Shown here one piece after another: positions 22,207 to 33,866 of a DNA stretch of 64,000 nucleotides (the first letter of the stretch is position 1; each line of letters begins with the position of its first letter). The translations under genes and the position numbers were made by a program. Where the stretch lies: positions 62,001-126,000 of the forward strand of contig BCJJ01000020.1 of assembly GCA_039545355.1 (NCBI GenBank), written 5' to 3'. This stretch comes from Trichosporon coremiiforme. Lineage: Eukaryota > Basidiomycota > Tremellomycetes > Trichosporonales > Trichosporonaceae. Below the pieces are notes generated by a model, which was not told the origin of the DNA, ran no database searches, and saw only the letters and a program-made list of their open reading frames with translations.

Positions 22207-23131
22207 ATGGCGGTTGGAAAGAACAAGCGTCTCTCTAAGGGAAAGAAGGGTATCAAGAAAAAGGTCGTCGACCCCTTCACCCGCAAGGGTTAGTTTTGCA
22301 GCAGGAAGAGAATGGAAAACAGGACAGCAGGCAGCTGACATCGACAGACTGGTACGACATCAAGGCCCCCTCCTACTTTGAGAACCGCAATGTTGGCAAG
22401 ACCCTCGTCAACCGCTCCCAGGGTCTGAGTGCGTATCTTTGAACGGCGCGGCTGGAAGATTTTTTCCGGGCCCGGGCCGACGAGACTTTCGAAGATCAGG
22501 TAGCTGACCCCGCGCAGAGAACGCCAACGACTCGCTCAAGGGCCGTGTCCTTGAGGTTTCGCTCGCCGACCTCAACAACGACCAGGAGCAGTCTTTCCGC
22601 AAGATCCAGCTGAAGGTTGAGGACGTCGCGGGCAAGAACTGCCTCACCTCTTTCTACGGCATGGACTTCACCACCGACAAGCTCCGTTCGCTCGTCCGCA
22701 AGTGGCAGACGCTCGTTGAGGCCCACGTCGACGTCAAGACCACTGACGGCTACATCCTCCGCCTCTTCGCCATCGGCTTCACGCAGCGCAACCGCAACCA
22801 GGTCAAGAAGACGACCTACGCCCAGTCGTCGCAGGTCCGTGCCATCCACGCCAAGATGACCGAGATCATGCGCCGCGAGGGTGAGGCTTCCGACCTCAAG
22901 GAGCTCGTCCAGAAGTTCGTCCCCGAGTCGATCGGCCGCGAGATCGAGAAGGCCTGCAAGGGCATCTACCCCCTCCACAACGTCTACGTCCGCAAGGTCA
23001 AGATCGTCAAGGCCCCCAAGCTTGACATGTCCAAGCTCCTTGAGATGCACGGTGAGGCCGCCGCCCAGCCCGGCTCCAAGGTCTCCAAGGGCGGTGACTT
23101 CGTTGAGCCCGCCCCCCTCGCTTCCGTCTAA
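22207..23131 (+). CDS. RPS1: 40S ribosomal protein S1 (eS1)
   Basis: eS1 is a structural protein of the small ribosomal subunit near the mRNA exit. Three exons (22207-22288, 22348-22428, 22518-23131) encode 258 residues, the usual length. The N-terminus [19 protein letters not shown], the segment [19 protein letters not shown] and the C-terminal KASGSK-like tail replaced here by [10 protein letters not shown] are as in fungal homologues. Codon use is strongly biased to C-ending codons, fitting very high expression. Both introns are near the 5' end, as is common in ribosomal protein genes. Confidence 0.97.
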
Positions 23132-24084
23132 GCGGCATAGCATTAGCTTAGTTGGGTAGCAGGGTGCATTGGCATGTATACTTATCGACAATGGGCGTTG
23201 CATGATGCAAGAACATAGAGCATTTGGAGGCATGAGCGGAGTATAGGAGGCTGTATTGACCATTGTCTGCAGAGCATGCGTGCGGGCGAAGTGCAGAAAA
23301 AATCAGTCGCTGCCGAGGTCTGAGCGTGTAGCATGGGTTAGCACGTAGACGCGCAGGTATGGTATCGCTGGGACCGAAGGCACGCGGAGTGAAGGGTGTT
23401 GGAAGATATGCAGGCACAGCGCTCGCGATTGCTGGCCGGCGGTAGCCCCTCAGTGAATTTTGCGATTCGCCCGCCTGCCACCTGGGCTCTGGGGCTCTGG
23501 GGCTTTGTGCTGCCGTTAGTGCGGGCTGCCAGGTGTCCCGCCTTATTTTGTCCAGGTACATTCATCCGCCACTCGGCACATCGCAATCGTGGGCAAGTCA
23601 ACGGCAGGGAACGGACACGCCGTGCACGACGCACACAGCATTTTACTCGTCGTTCTCATCTCCATCCACACCACTACACCCGACTCGCTTCGGCAACACA
23701 ATCTTTTCGGATCAGAAGGAGTGAGTCAAGAAGGAGTGAGTCAGGACAGACAGAACGCATGGAAGGCGCGGCACAGAACGCGACGCATCAGCCTCATTTC
23801 CCATGGCCGAGCCGGACAGTCTGGCGGCGGATGGCGCGACCTGCGGCGTACATGCCGAGCCTCGTCAGGATTTTGGTCTCGCTGGACTCCGACGTGGACC
23901 GTCCGCCGCCAGCTACCACGCCACCGCACATTGCGACATGCACATGCAGCATGCACGTTCAACCATGTTTCTTTCATTTCTCTCTTCCTCCATCTGGCTT
24001 TGTGCCCTCGGTCTACATCTCGCTGACACGCCAGACCGCCCTGTTCTGTTGATCCATCCGTCACTCCTTTACCCCTGGTAGTGC
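23132..24084. other. Intergenic region RPS1-GDA1
   Basis: I see no gene in these 950 bases. The last part, from about 23.9 kb, is CT-rich on the plus strand and probably forms the GDA1 leader. Confidence 0.5.
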
Positions 24085-26178
24085 ATGACACAGGCGTCCT
24101 CAGGTCCCTCTCGGTCGTCCTCCCCCTCCATCTCCTCGACTCCCTCGCAAACCGACACCGACGGCCCCCCCTCGTCCCCGGGCCCGCACGGCATTGATCT
24201 CGCCTCCCTCCGCCGACGCGTGCGCGCCGCCTCCATCTCTTCCTCCAACTCTCCTCCCTCCCCCAAGGCGGCAAAGGACGAGATGTTCAACCGCAACAGG
24301 TACCAGCAGCTGCCGACTAACAACAACGGGCAGCGCCGCCGCGCAGGCGGGTTAACCGCGTGGAAGCGGTATGCCCTCCTCGCCGTTGCGGGTGCTTTCA
24401 TCGTGTTCACCGCCGTCACCCTCTTCGGCCCGAGCCGGGGCAACAGCGTCGGATACGAGGAGACGCCGCGTGAGTATCTCCAGCTTCCCGGTTGTGTATC
24501 ATAGCTGATGACAGAAATGTACACGCCCAACCTTGACGACACCAAGGTCGCGCAGCCGGACCAGGGCGACTATTACGAACAGGACGAGTACAAGTCGCCA
24601 CCCCTCGTTCCCGTTGAGAACAAGGAGGACGAGCACAAGGACGAGACGATGAACATTCTCCCCGTCGGAGACCTGGACCCGACGAAGCAGAAGGGCGACG
24701 CGGCCGAACACGACAAGGTCCCGACGCAGGACAACGGCGAGGTACCCAAGCCCGTCTCGGGCGAGGAGGATCTCGAGGATGACAGCGGCCTCTCGAACGT
24801 CGGCTTCAACCACCCGACCTCCTTCGAGACGGACAAGGACCCGCGCACGTCGACGTACTGCACCAAGCCCTACGACGCCACCAAGCCGATCGTGCAGTAC
24901 GTCCTGACGATTGACGCAGGCTCGACCGGTTCCCGCATCCACGTGTACAAGTTCCACAACTGCGAGGAGATGCCCCAGCTCGAGTACGAGACGTTCAAGA
25001 TGCTGAACCCTGGCCTGTCGGAGTTCAGGTCTGACCCCGAGGCCGCTGCGCGCTCGCTCGACCCGCTGATGGAGGAGGCGAAGCGCGTTATCCCCGAGGA
25101 CATGTGGGGCTGCTCTCCCGTCGAGGTCAAGGCTACTGCGGGCCTCCGCCGCCTCGGCACCAAGGAGGCTGACGCGATTCTCTCTGCCGTGCGCTCGCAC
25201 CTCGAGAAGGACTACAAGTTCCCCATCGGCGGCGACGACGCCGTCGAGATCATGGACGGAAGCAAGGAGGGCGTGTACGCTTGGATCACGGCCAACTACC
25301 TGCTGAAGAACATTGGCGAGGGCGCCAAGTCGAAGGAGACGCTCGCTGTCATGGATCTCGGCGGTGCGTCGACGCAGATCGTGTTTGAGCCGCAGTTCGC
25401 GACGCCGGACGAGCACATGGTCGACGGCGACCACAAGTACGAGCTCTCGTTCGGCGGCAAGAACTACAGCCTGTACCAGCACTCGTACCTGAACTACGGG
25501 CTGATGCAGGCTCGGCGCAGCGTGCACAACCTGGTCGCGTTCACGTGGTCGTTCTCGCAAACGACGCTGGACTGGGACAAGCTCAGCGCCGAGCACGAGA
25601 TTGCCAACCCGTGTCTGTCGCACAGCACTTCGAGGCTCGTGACGTTGGACCCGCCCGGCCGCTCCCCCGTCAATGTGACGATGCACGGCTCGAACGGCAA
25701 CTACGACGCGTGCAACCGCCTCGTCGAGCTCGTCATGGCCAAGGACGCAGTGTGCGAGGTCGAACCCTGCTCCTTCAACGGCGTGTACCAGCCCGCTTTG
25801 ATCGACACCTTCCCCCGGGGTAAGTTCCTGGCCCTGTCCTACTTCTACGACCGGATCGTGCCGCTCCTCTCCCCCTCGTCGGAGGGAGGCAAGATCACGC
25901 TGGGCGAACTCAAGACGATGGCCCAGGACGTGTGCGCGGGCCCGGAGAGCTGGAAGAGGCGCTGGGGCAAGGACGACAAGGCCATGGCCGAGCTCGAGGA
26001 CAGGCCCGAGACCTGCCTCGACCTGACGTTCATGCACGGCCTGCTTGGACTCGGGTACGAACTCCACGAGGAGCGCGAGCTGCTCCTCGAGAAGAAGCTC
26101 AGCGGCGTCGAGCTCGGATGGGCCCTGGGTGCCGGTCTCGCTGTTGTTGAGAAGGCGGAGCTCAAGTGTCTCGCTTAA
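24085..26178 (+). CDS. GDA1: Golgi guanosine diphosphatase
   Basis: Gda1 hydrolyses GDP to GMP in the Golgi lumen so that GDP-sugar import and glycosylation can continue. Two exons (24085-24469 and 24515-26178, 45-base intron) encode 682 residues of a type II membrane protein. A short cytosolic Ser/Pro-rich tail is followed by one membrane segment near residue 100 (YALLAVAGAFIVFTAVTLF) and an acidic stem. The apyrase-conserved regions are all present: IDAGSTGSRIHVYKF, KATAGLRRLG, EGVYAWITANYLL and MDLGGASTQIVFEP. The stem is longer and more acidic than in yeast. The protein ends with a hydrophobic WALGAGLAVVEKAEL segment typical of the family. Confidence 0.95.
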
Positions 26179-29100
26179 GCAGAGCCGACGTCCGCGAGCA
26201 GGACGTGACAAATGTAAAAACAAAACGCGCAGCCGGACTCCAGTAAAGCCTGGCCGCGTAACGTAACCACCCCAGTAAACCAACCCCCTTTCCGAATTTT
26301 TCTCTCTAGTCCATAGGACGTGGACACATGGACACCGATAGACATAGCATGCACTTGCTTAGTAGACACAAAGGGAAGAGTGACAGGTACGCGTGACACG
26401 CGTGTGGCCAGCAGGTCGAATGTGGCAGATGTGCAGGGGGCAGGCCGACGAGGTCCGAGTCGAGGCACTGCAGGGGTGAATGACGAGTCAGTCGGTCTAT
26501 CTGGGGTAGCGACAGCTGGTCTTGTCAGCATTGAGAACGTGGACTGTACATGTGCAACGACGGAGGTCCAAGGAACTTGCGATGCAAAACAATCGACCGC
26601 CTGCAACGACCGGGAAAAAGGGCATACCGTACGTCTCAGTGCTCGAATTGCGCGCGTACAGTCGCAGTGCTGTATCGTAGTACAGTAGTATGTGTACAGA
26701 CGCTGCGCTTAATGATGTATCAGAGATGATAGAGGAGAGCTCATCGTCCAGCCCGGCAATAAAGTGCCAGGACCAGCTGTGTCAGCCGGGCCAGTGCCAC
26801 CTGCCAGAACGTGCCTCTCTCCTCTCCCCTCCTATCTCGAGGACTGAGGACTGGGAGCTGCAACATCGAAGGGAGGCGTGCGTTTGTGCTGCGCGTTAAT
26901 TGAACGTATCACCCCGATCCAATGTGTGAGAGGTTGAGAGGGTGCTACTTGTGCCGAGCGAGAGGGTATGCGAATGCCGGCATGCCCGTACGGGCAAGTG
27001 AAATGTACTGCAAGCAAAAGTGTGTCAGAGCGTGTTACAGTCGCGCTCCAGCATGTCAGAGAGCGTGTCAGTTTAAGCTGAAGCTAGAGTCGGACTGAAT
27101 AGCAAGAGCTGGGATAGAGCTGACCCACCCAGGCCCCAGGCTGCGGCCCAGATTCTTGGGCCGGTTGTTGCTCTAGGCATGGGGAAGGGGACCGGAACGT
27201 CACTCGGAACGACGTTGGCTGGTGGGGGCGCGCGGGGGATATGGGTGCGGAACAAGACTGCCTCGTCGCACCATTTATCAAGTTGATGCAACTCGCTCTC
27301 GACCTAGTTAGTCCCTCGTGACTGACGGCATGCTCATGCTCGAAGTCTGCGGTGGCATGAGAGGCAGGAGAGCTGGGTGCGAGGGCCAAATGATAATGAA
27401 ACTAGGTTCAACTCTGGGCCCGTCTCCGGACCGGGACCCTGCCGTTCCCTACCCACGCTCCGGAGCAGAGTGACGTCTCATCCAGTCTCATCCTCGTCCG
27501 GCAGACCCATACGTGCAATATGAATTGTTACACGTCCCTGGCAACGCGTTCCCTCCCCTTAACATGTCTCACTCACTCACCACCATACGACCATACGACC
27601 ATACCACAAAGTCAGAACAACAACATAGTCCCATTCTGCACAGACATGTCATCCACAAGCTAGATCGACTAATGCTGGAGGCTGAGAGTTGACGGGTCAC
27701 AGAGCTATCGTCACACGATGGATATCAACTTTGTGGCCGAGGTGCAACATGACTGCACGAAGGAAGGAGTGAGGGGTGAGGAGTGGGCATGAGTGACTCG
27801 CAGCTCAAGCTCAAGACTGGGTTGCGGGAAGAGTGTCACAGGACTGTCCCGTGCGAGAGGGTCCTCTGGTCTCCTCTGGTCCTCTGCTGTCCTCTGCTGT
27901 CCTGCCTTAGACTTCCCCGCCGTGTCCTCCTGACCTGACCATCCGCCCCTGCAGCTCTCATGCACCCGGTGGCTCTCATCGTGGGTGGTCCAGACTCGCT
28001 ACAACCCAAGACATGTCCTTCCTCTGTGGCCGCTGTCTGATTCCAGCTCGTGAAAAAGCTTTGCATAAGCGCAGACAGAACACCGGGTGCAAACGCAGCT
28101 GCACTGACAAGGTTGCGGACTCGACCTCCAACGCATGCGAGCTGAGCTCGCCGTCCACCTCAGCCCGTAGCCCGTAGCCCGTAATCCGCCAGCCCGCACC
28201 CCGCACCCCGCTCCCCGTCACCGGCAACTGGACAACGCACACCTTCATGCTCTACGCGCTGCCCAGGACAGGAGACAGGAGTCACCAGGTGGGACTCCCC
28301 TTGACCTCACGCCGAGGCCAGCAGCATGCATGCAGACAGTACACTTACTACACTTGCTGCACTTGCCACCTCATCTCTCGCGACCAGCACAGCATTCAAG
28401 CATCACACAACTTCCTGTAACCTGTGCCCATCACCTCCTTAACTCCTGACGTCTACGTCTAATCGACCCAGCTCCCTCGCAACCAACGCCTCCAATCCAC
28501 GCGGATCAGCTCGACGCGAACCGCGCTGAACTCAAGCTTGCAAGCTTCTCGCCATCTACCCCGAGCATATCGAGTGCCCATCAAGCATCTCTCTCGAGCC
28601 CCCGACGCATTCGACGAGACTTGACGAGACCCAAAGAGACCCGCTCGACTGCACGCAACTCGTGACTCGCTCGTTTCTTGGAGTATCTGAGAGACGACGA
28701 CCCAAAACGGAAGGACGCAGGACCGAGCGTCATTGCCCTTGCTCCTCTCTCTCGCTGCCCGCCCAGCCGACAGCTGGACGAAACTGAACCGTCCAACCGT
28801 CGAGCGATCGAGTGACTGTCCGACCGACAGTCCAGTCCACACTGGTCCGAAACGCCTGCGCACAAGCTGGGCATACCGACAGTCCGAAGGACCGCCAGTC
28901 GACAGACGCGCGCCGGACAGTGCATACTGCGCCTACGCCTGCTGCGCCTCAGCACATACCCCGTGTGCCTCGACCTTCCGTCCCTCCGTCCATCTGTTCA
29001 TCTGCTCCTCTGACACTACCTGACGTCTCGCCTGACGCCGCCTGACGTCGCCCGAGATCATACCTGAGGCTGCCTGACGTCTCACGTCCCACCGAATCAG

Positions 29101-29581
29101 TGTTTCCGACGAGCACACTCACCAGCGGACTCGCGCTCGTGCACGACGCAACGCCACTTGCTGTCTGCCCAGCTGTCCCCAGGCTACTCCTGCGAGGGAT
29201 TTAGGTGCTCTTGTGCTTCCGAGCACTGACAACACGGCATAGCAAGAAGTCTATCCGGTCCTCTCCTCAGCCCTCGCCTCGCCTCGACCCGTTCGAGTAA
29301 TCCACCGCTCCCTGCTCCCACGTACCCCGCTGTCCTCAACCCTACACCCTACACCCTGCTCCCCACATCCACGCCTGCCCTCAGCATTCCTCCCACACGC
29401 CTTACGCCTCAGAGCCGCGGCTAGCACCTGACCAGCCGGCCCTACAACCCGTCCCACCCCAGCCGCTCCTTAAATTGACCTCCCAAGACGTGCCGGTTGT
29501 CTCTACACAACCTGCACGCAATCCTTGATCGCCATTCTCTACAACTCGACGCACGCGTTCCACACCTACTCGAATGGGATC
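26179..29581. other. 3.4-kb gene-poor region
   Basis: No exon chain or RNA gene could be supported. The plus strand from about 28.3 kb to the septin-like start is rich in CGAC and CT motifs and is probably promoter and leader. A short triple CCCGTAG repeat sits near 28163-28183. A noncoding transcript cannot be excluded from sequence alone. Confidence 0.45.
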
Positions 29582-32006
29582 ATGCCGATAAGCCTGCGCC
29601 GGCGCACCCGCCGCCCGTCCCCTGAGCCTGCGCCTGCGCCGTCGCTTGGTGCGCTGAGCTTGCCAGACCTGACAGCGCCGCTGGTCGACACGGACCACTG
29701 GCCGCCGCCGCCGGTACCCCCGGTTCCCAGTGGGCATGGTCACGGAGGTTCAGGTGGTGGGCATGGCGAGCCCGGTATGGTCGGACTCGGGATCTCGGGC
29801 TCACGTAGAGATAGTGGAAGCGCCAGTCTCTCGACTTCAGTGCCCAAGGACGCACGCCTGAATGGCCAGCAAACCCAAAGCTCATTCGGTAAGCCCGGGG
29901 TTGGGAGCCCGTGGGGCGCGAAGCGGTGGACGCAGAGTGCAACCAGCGTTGGGCACAATCGCAGTGGTAGTGGTGGAGGAAGTCATGGTCGTCACAGCCG
30001 GCACGGCAGTGCTGGGGCTGTGACCGGAGGACACCAGAGGCAAGGCAGCAGCGGTAGCGGATACATGGTGCACCGCGAGTGTGGAGGTGCCGGGTACGGC
30101 CCCGTCGTGTATGGAGGTTGCGGCGGCGGGGGCTGCGGTGTGCCGCCCGTACCTCCCCTGCCCGGCGTGGTGCCGGAGAGTGTGGCGAGCTGTTCGGCGC
30201 GCGACAGCCAGAGCACGATCAACCTCTCGGGCATCCCCGGTATGGGCGATTCCACAGCCACCCTGCCCTTCGGCGACAGTACCCTCTCGCCTTACTCTGC
30301 GTATGGCTACGGCGGCTCGCAGACGTTTCCCCGTTCCCCAACTCTTGCATCAAGTACTTACCCCTCTGCAGAGTCATTGAGTCTTCTGAGCAAGTCGCGC
30401 AGTCAACAGAATCTGTGTGCTTCAGGCGCCGGAAGAGGCCGCACGCCCAGCCTAGTGAAAGACGCGAATGGAGCAAATCCCGAATTCCACAGACCTTTTG
30501 CGCAGAATGTAGTCGTCTCCCCGCCCAAGATTCCGACAGCTCTCCCGGGCACCGTGTCAGCCCGGAAGAGGGCGCAGAAACGCGTCGCCGCGTTGACGAT
30601 CATGGTCGCTGGGCCGACGGGAAGTGGCAAGACCTCGTAAGTCACCTACCCTCACTCATTCCTCCCCTAACCTCCACCAACTAGGGCCAGAGAGCCTGAA
30701 CATTGAGTGGTAGAGAGGAAGGCGGAGCATGCTACGCGGTCCACATCGCAGCTGACACCCAGCTTCATCGAAGCCCTGACTTCCGTGCTGGACCCGAACC
30801 GACGTCGTTTGGCCGTGCGCATGGGCCCGACGACGAGTGTGGTCCGGCACGAAGTGGTGGGCACGTCGGACCGCGTGCGCCGCCACTTTGTGATTCTCGA
30901 CACGCCCGGCCTGCCGTCAAACGACATGGTCACGACCCCGATACGCGGCAAGGCGCTGAATGCCCTGATCGCGATCCTGGAGGAGAGGCAGGCGCGCCTC
31001 CTCGATGAGGAGACCAAGGTCGTCAGGCGGAAGAGTGACGGGGGAGAGTTGGTGCACTTGGGTGAGTCCCGTGAGGGGCGAGCGAAGCGAGCCCTCCGGC
31101 CTTCCGCAGGCAGGTGGCACGGGGTGGCTCGGTGATGGCGGGCTCGCGCCGCTCGGCCTGATGCGCATGCTAACAACTAGTCATCTATGTCATTGACGCA
31201 CGCACGATTCTGACCCCGCTAGCCAAAGTCGACATCGACTGGGACACGGTGCAGGAGCCCCCGCCCTGTGGACCCAGTACGCGCCCCGAGTCGGAGCTGC
31301 TCGAGGCAGACCCGACGGGGGTCGACGCGAGGCTGCACCTGGACGACATTGAGGCGGTGAGTTGCCCTCCAGACGCTCCAGCCTCTCCGTCCGAAGGACG
31401 GGGCGTTCGGACGGGGGCGAGCAAGCTTTGTCAAGCGACTCGCGACTCGCGACTCGCTGCGCTCGTCGCTCAAGCTGACTTCAGATCCGGCGCTTCTCGG
31501 CCCGAGCGAATGTGCTCCCGATCCTGACGCATGTCGACGCGCTCACGACCGGAGAGCTTTTCGCAGTCCGCCTGGCCGTGAAGCGTGACCTGGCGACTGT
31601 ATTCGGCCAAGACCCGCTCGGGGGTTGGGGTGTCCTGACGGCCGGGCAGGATTTCGAGCCCTTCGAGCCTGGGTCCGAGACCCCGCCGCCGTTCTCCTCC
31701 GAACTCGCCTCTGTGTCTGAGGACGCTGATGATGGGTCGAGTACCGAGGGTGAAGACACGGAGGGAGGTAGGCTCGAGTTACCGTATGGAGTGTTCTCTC
31801 CGGAGCCCGGGTTGGGCTTTAATAGGAAGTTCCGGTGGGGAAAGGCCAACGCGAGCAACTACAAGCACTCGGACCTGCCGCATGTCCGTGATGGCATCAT
31901 TCAGGCTACCGAGTGGCTGAGGACGAGCACCAGGGAGGTCGTGTATGAGCGCTTCAGGACGGAGAGGCTGCTCAACGCGAAGGGCGTAAAGTCGTTGCGC
32001 ATCTAG
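29582..32006 (+). CDS. Divergent septin-like P-loop GTPase
   Basis: This protein of about 683 residues carries a septin/paraseptin-type G domain behind a 330-residue disordered region rich in Gly, Ser, His and Pro. Exons are 29582-30636, 30763-31061, 31181-31356 and 31485-32006. The P-loop AGPTGSGKTSF spans the first intron, DTPG follows in exon 2 (VILDTPGLPSNDM), and ILTHVDALT in exon 4 takes the place of the G4 motif. Canonical septins have a septin-unique element and a C-terminal coiled coil; I see neither clearly. An acidic insert (EDADDGSSTEGEDTEGG) interrupts the domain. An upstream in-frame ATG at 29525 would add 19 residues. Its function beyond nucleotide binding is not inferable. Confidence 0.8.
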
Positions 32007-32559
32007 TCCTTCGCCGCGCCTGTACTTCTCATGTTCGCTCCTCCCTTTCTTGCACCTCCTCACCTCCTGCGTCTCACCTCATCCTCTCTTACACCTGCCG
32101 ACCTCTCTCTATCACGCCTCCAGGCCGCAGCTGCACGCTGCACGCTGCACGCTGCACGCCGCACGCCGCCTGCCGCCCACAGGTCCAGCTGGCTGGACCC
32201 CCCAAAACACCAGCTATCACAAAGCTGTCATCTTACACATCGCCAATCAAATCTCTAGTTGTTATCTTTCCTTGACGACCATGTTCTTGAGACCTCGGCC
32301 ACACTCTGACACTGCGACAAGCCGGGCAGAATCTGGCTAGTATTACAATGCATAATCTGTGTACACCGTCATCATCTATTCGCCGGAGGTTGGAGATTCA
32401 GACTCAGTCGCTGCAACTCCGCCTGCAGACTGAGCGCTGGGATGCCGAGCTGTCCAGATGCCTAGCCGGCAGTTGCGCAGGCACCACAGCACCAGTTCGC
32501 GGCGTTGGCTCGGCCACCCCAGTCTTGCACGCTCGGACCTGCCGGCCCTCGGTGCCCGC
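32007..32559. other. Convergent 3' region between septin-like gene and GPN3
   Basis: This is the shared 3' space of two convergent genes. It contains a GCACGCT heptamer repeat, listed separately. I see no gene in it. Confidence 0.5.
32133..32167. repeat. Heptamer tandem repeat GCACGC(T/C) x5
   Basis: Five adjacent seven-base units, three GCACGCT and two GCACGCC, lie in the 3' region of the septin-like gene. Confidence 0.85.
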
Positions 32560-33493
32560 CTACTCGTCCACCCCCTCCTCGAGGTCCTTGGGCATCTTGG
32601 GCTCCTCGTCCTCTCCGTACTGCATCATGTTGTCGACATGGGACAGCACAGTATTGACGCTGTCCTCATCCGTGACGTCGAGGGGCAAGAAGGACACAAT
32701 GTTCTGGTCCTCAATCAAGCCCACAAGCGCCTTGTTCAGATTATGGAACCGCTCATTGCTGTGCGTGTCCTCGTCAATCAGTCCCGGGTCTGGGTCGAGG
32801 TATCGTCCCACTTCGCGCTTGACACGCCCCTTATCGTCCTTGATCAGGTCCATCTTGCTCATGAGGCACAGCATGCTGATGCCGAGCGAGAGCATGCAGC
32901 TCATCGCAGAGAGAACGCCCGCGAAGAACTTGCTCTTGTCTTGAATGAATTGCGATTCCAGGAGGTACACGGCAGACACACGATAGTTCAGCCGCCGTTG
33001 AAGGAAGTTCGCCAGTTGAGGAAGCAAAGGGATGTGCGTGTACAGCTCGATCTGGCCCGGACAGTCGATGATCAGGTACTCGTCCTCGTACTGGCCGAGT
33101 TCCTCCTCAAGCCAGTCCAGATTGTTCAGGAGGTACCTGGGATCAGCTAAGCACTCGCACCGTTGCAAGCTTATCCTCATTCCCCCTTCCAGTCCCCTCA
33201 CCAGTCCGTCTCCAGTCCGTCCACGACCCTCCTCGTCCGACTTCTACTTCTACTCACTCAAAGCAGTACACGAGACCTCCGTTCGGCCCAAACTCGAGCT
33301 CCTCCATGACGTCCTCGAGCGAGATCAAGTCGCGGATATCGAGCACGGGCTTGTACTCGAACTTGTCGGCCGCGGGGTCGAGGTTGACGAGGTGCACCTG
33401 CCGGTTCATCGTCTGCGCGTGCGTGATGAGTGCATTGCAGAATGTGCTCTTTCCCGCCCCGGCGGGGCCTGTGACGAGGACGGCGTAGCGCAT
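32560..33493 (-). CDS. GPN3: GPN-loop GTPase 3
   Basis: GPN3 acts with GPN2 and Npa3/GPN1 in assembly and nuclear import of RNA polymerase II. Two exons (33258-33493, 32560-33136) encode 270 residues. The P-loop [11 protein letters not shown] is at residue 10, [15 protein letters not shown] follows, and the diagnostic Gly-Pro-Asn loop occurs in [12 protein letters not shown]. Further motifs are [15 protein letters not shown] and the guanine-specificity segment LMSKMDL. I start at 33493 (MRYAVLVTG) because all family members begin just before this strand; the open frame continues 56 residues upstream but without family resemblance. Confidence 0.95.
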
Positions 33494-33866
33494 AGGTTCG
33501 AGCTGGCTGCCGCCTTTCTCCTCGGCTTCGGTGTTCGAGTATGCGGTCGCTCCGACTTGATCGGAGAGGTTTAGGGAAGCGTCAAGGGGACGGAGGCGGT
33601 CGTTGACGATGCACGGCTCGGCGAAGCGTGAAGATTTCGATGGATCGAGATGGGTGAACAACAGATGTCGTTGAGAGACGTCATAGAACAGCCGGCGAAA
33701 TCTTCAGCGACCACGTGGTCCCGCTCATGGCCGGCAGATGACGTTGTGCCTGACGCCCTGCAGAAGCATCAACCTGAGTTAAGCGGTGTCACAATCGCGT
33801 TGGCCCAAGTGACATCGCGAATCCATTTCCGACTTTTCATCTTTCCCCGATACACACTTATCGACC
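33494..33866. promoter_or_regulatory. Divergent promoter region GPN3 / SPIRAL1-HN1-like gene
   Basis: A gap of 373 bases separates two start codons that face away from each other. No coding exon or recognisable binding site is visible. Confidence 0.5.

Noticed and set aside
24499..26283. A 594-residue minus-strand open frame opposite GDA1
   Set aside because: It mirrors the codon bias of the real gene; GDA1 on the plus strand has every conserved apyrase motif. The Leu/Val/Asp-rich composition is typical of antisense frames in GC-rich genes.
28163..28183. Triple CCCGTAG repeat as a possible CRISPR-like or satellite array
   Set aside because: It has only three short units without spacers; it is a minor microsatellite.
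33494..33661. A 56-residue N-terminal extension of GPN3
   Set aside because: GPN GTPases start immediately before the first beta strand; the extension has no family resemblance and lies in the promoter gap.
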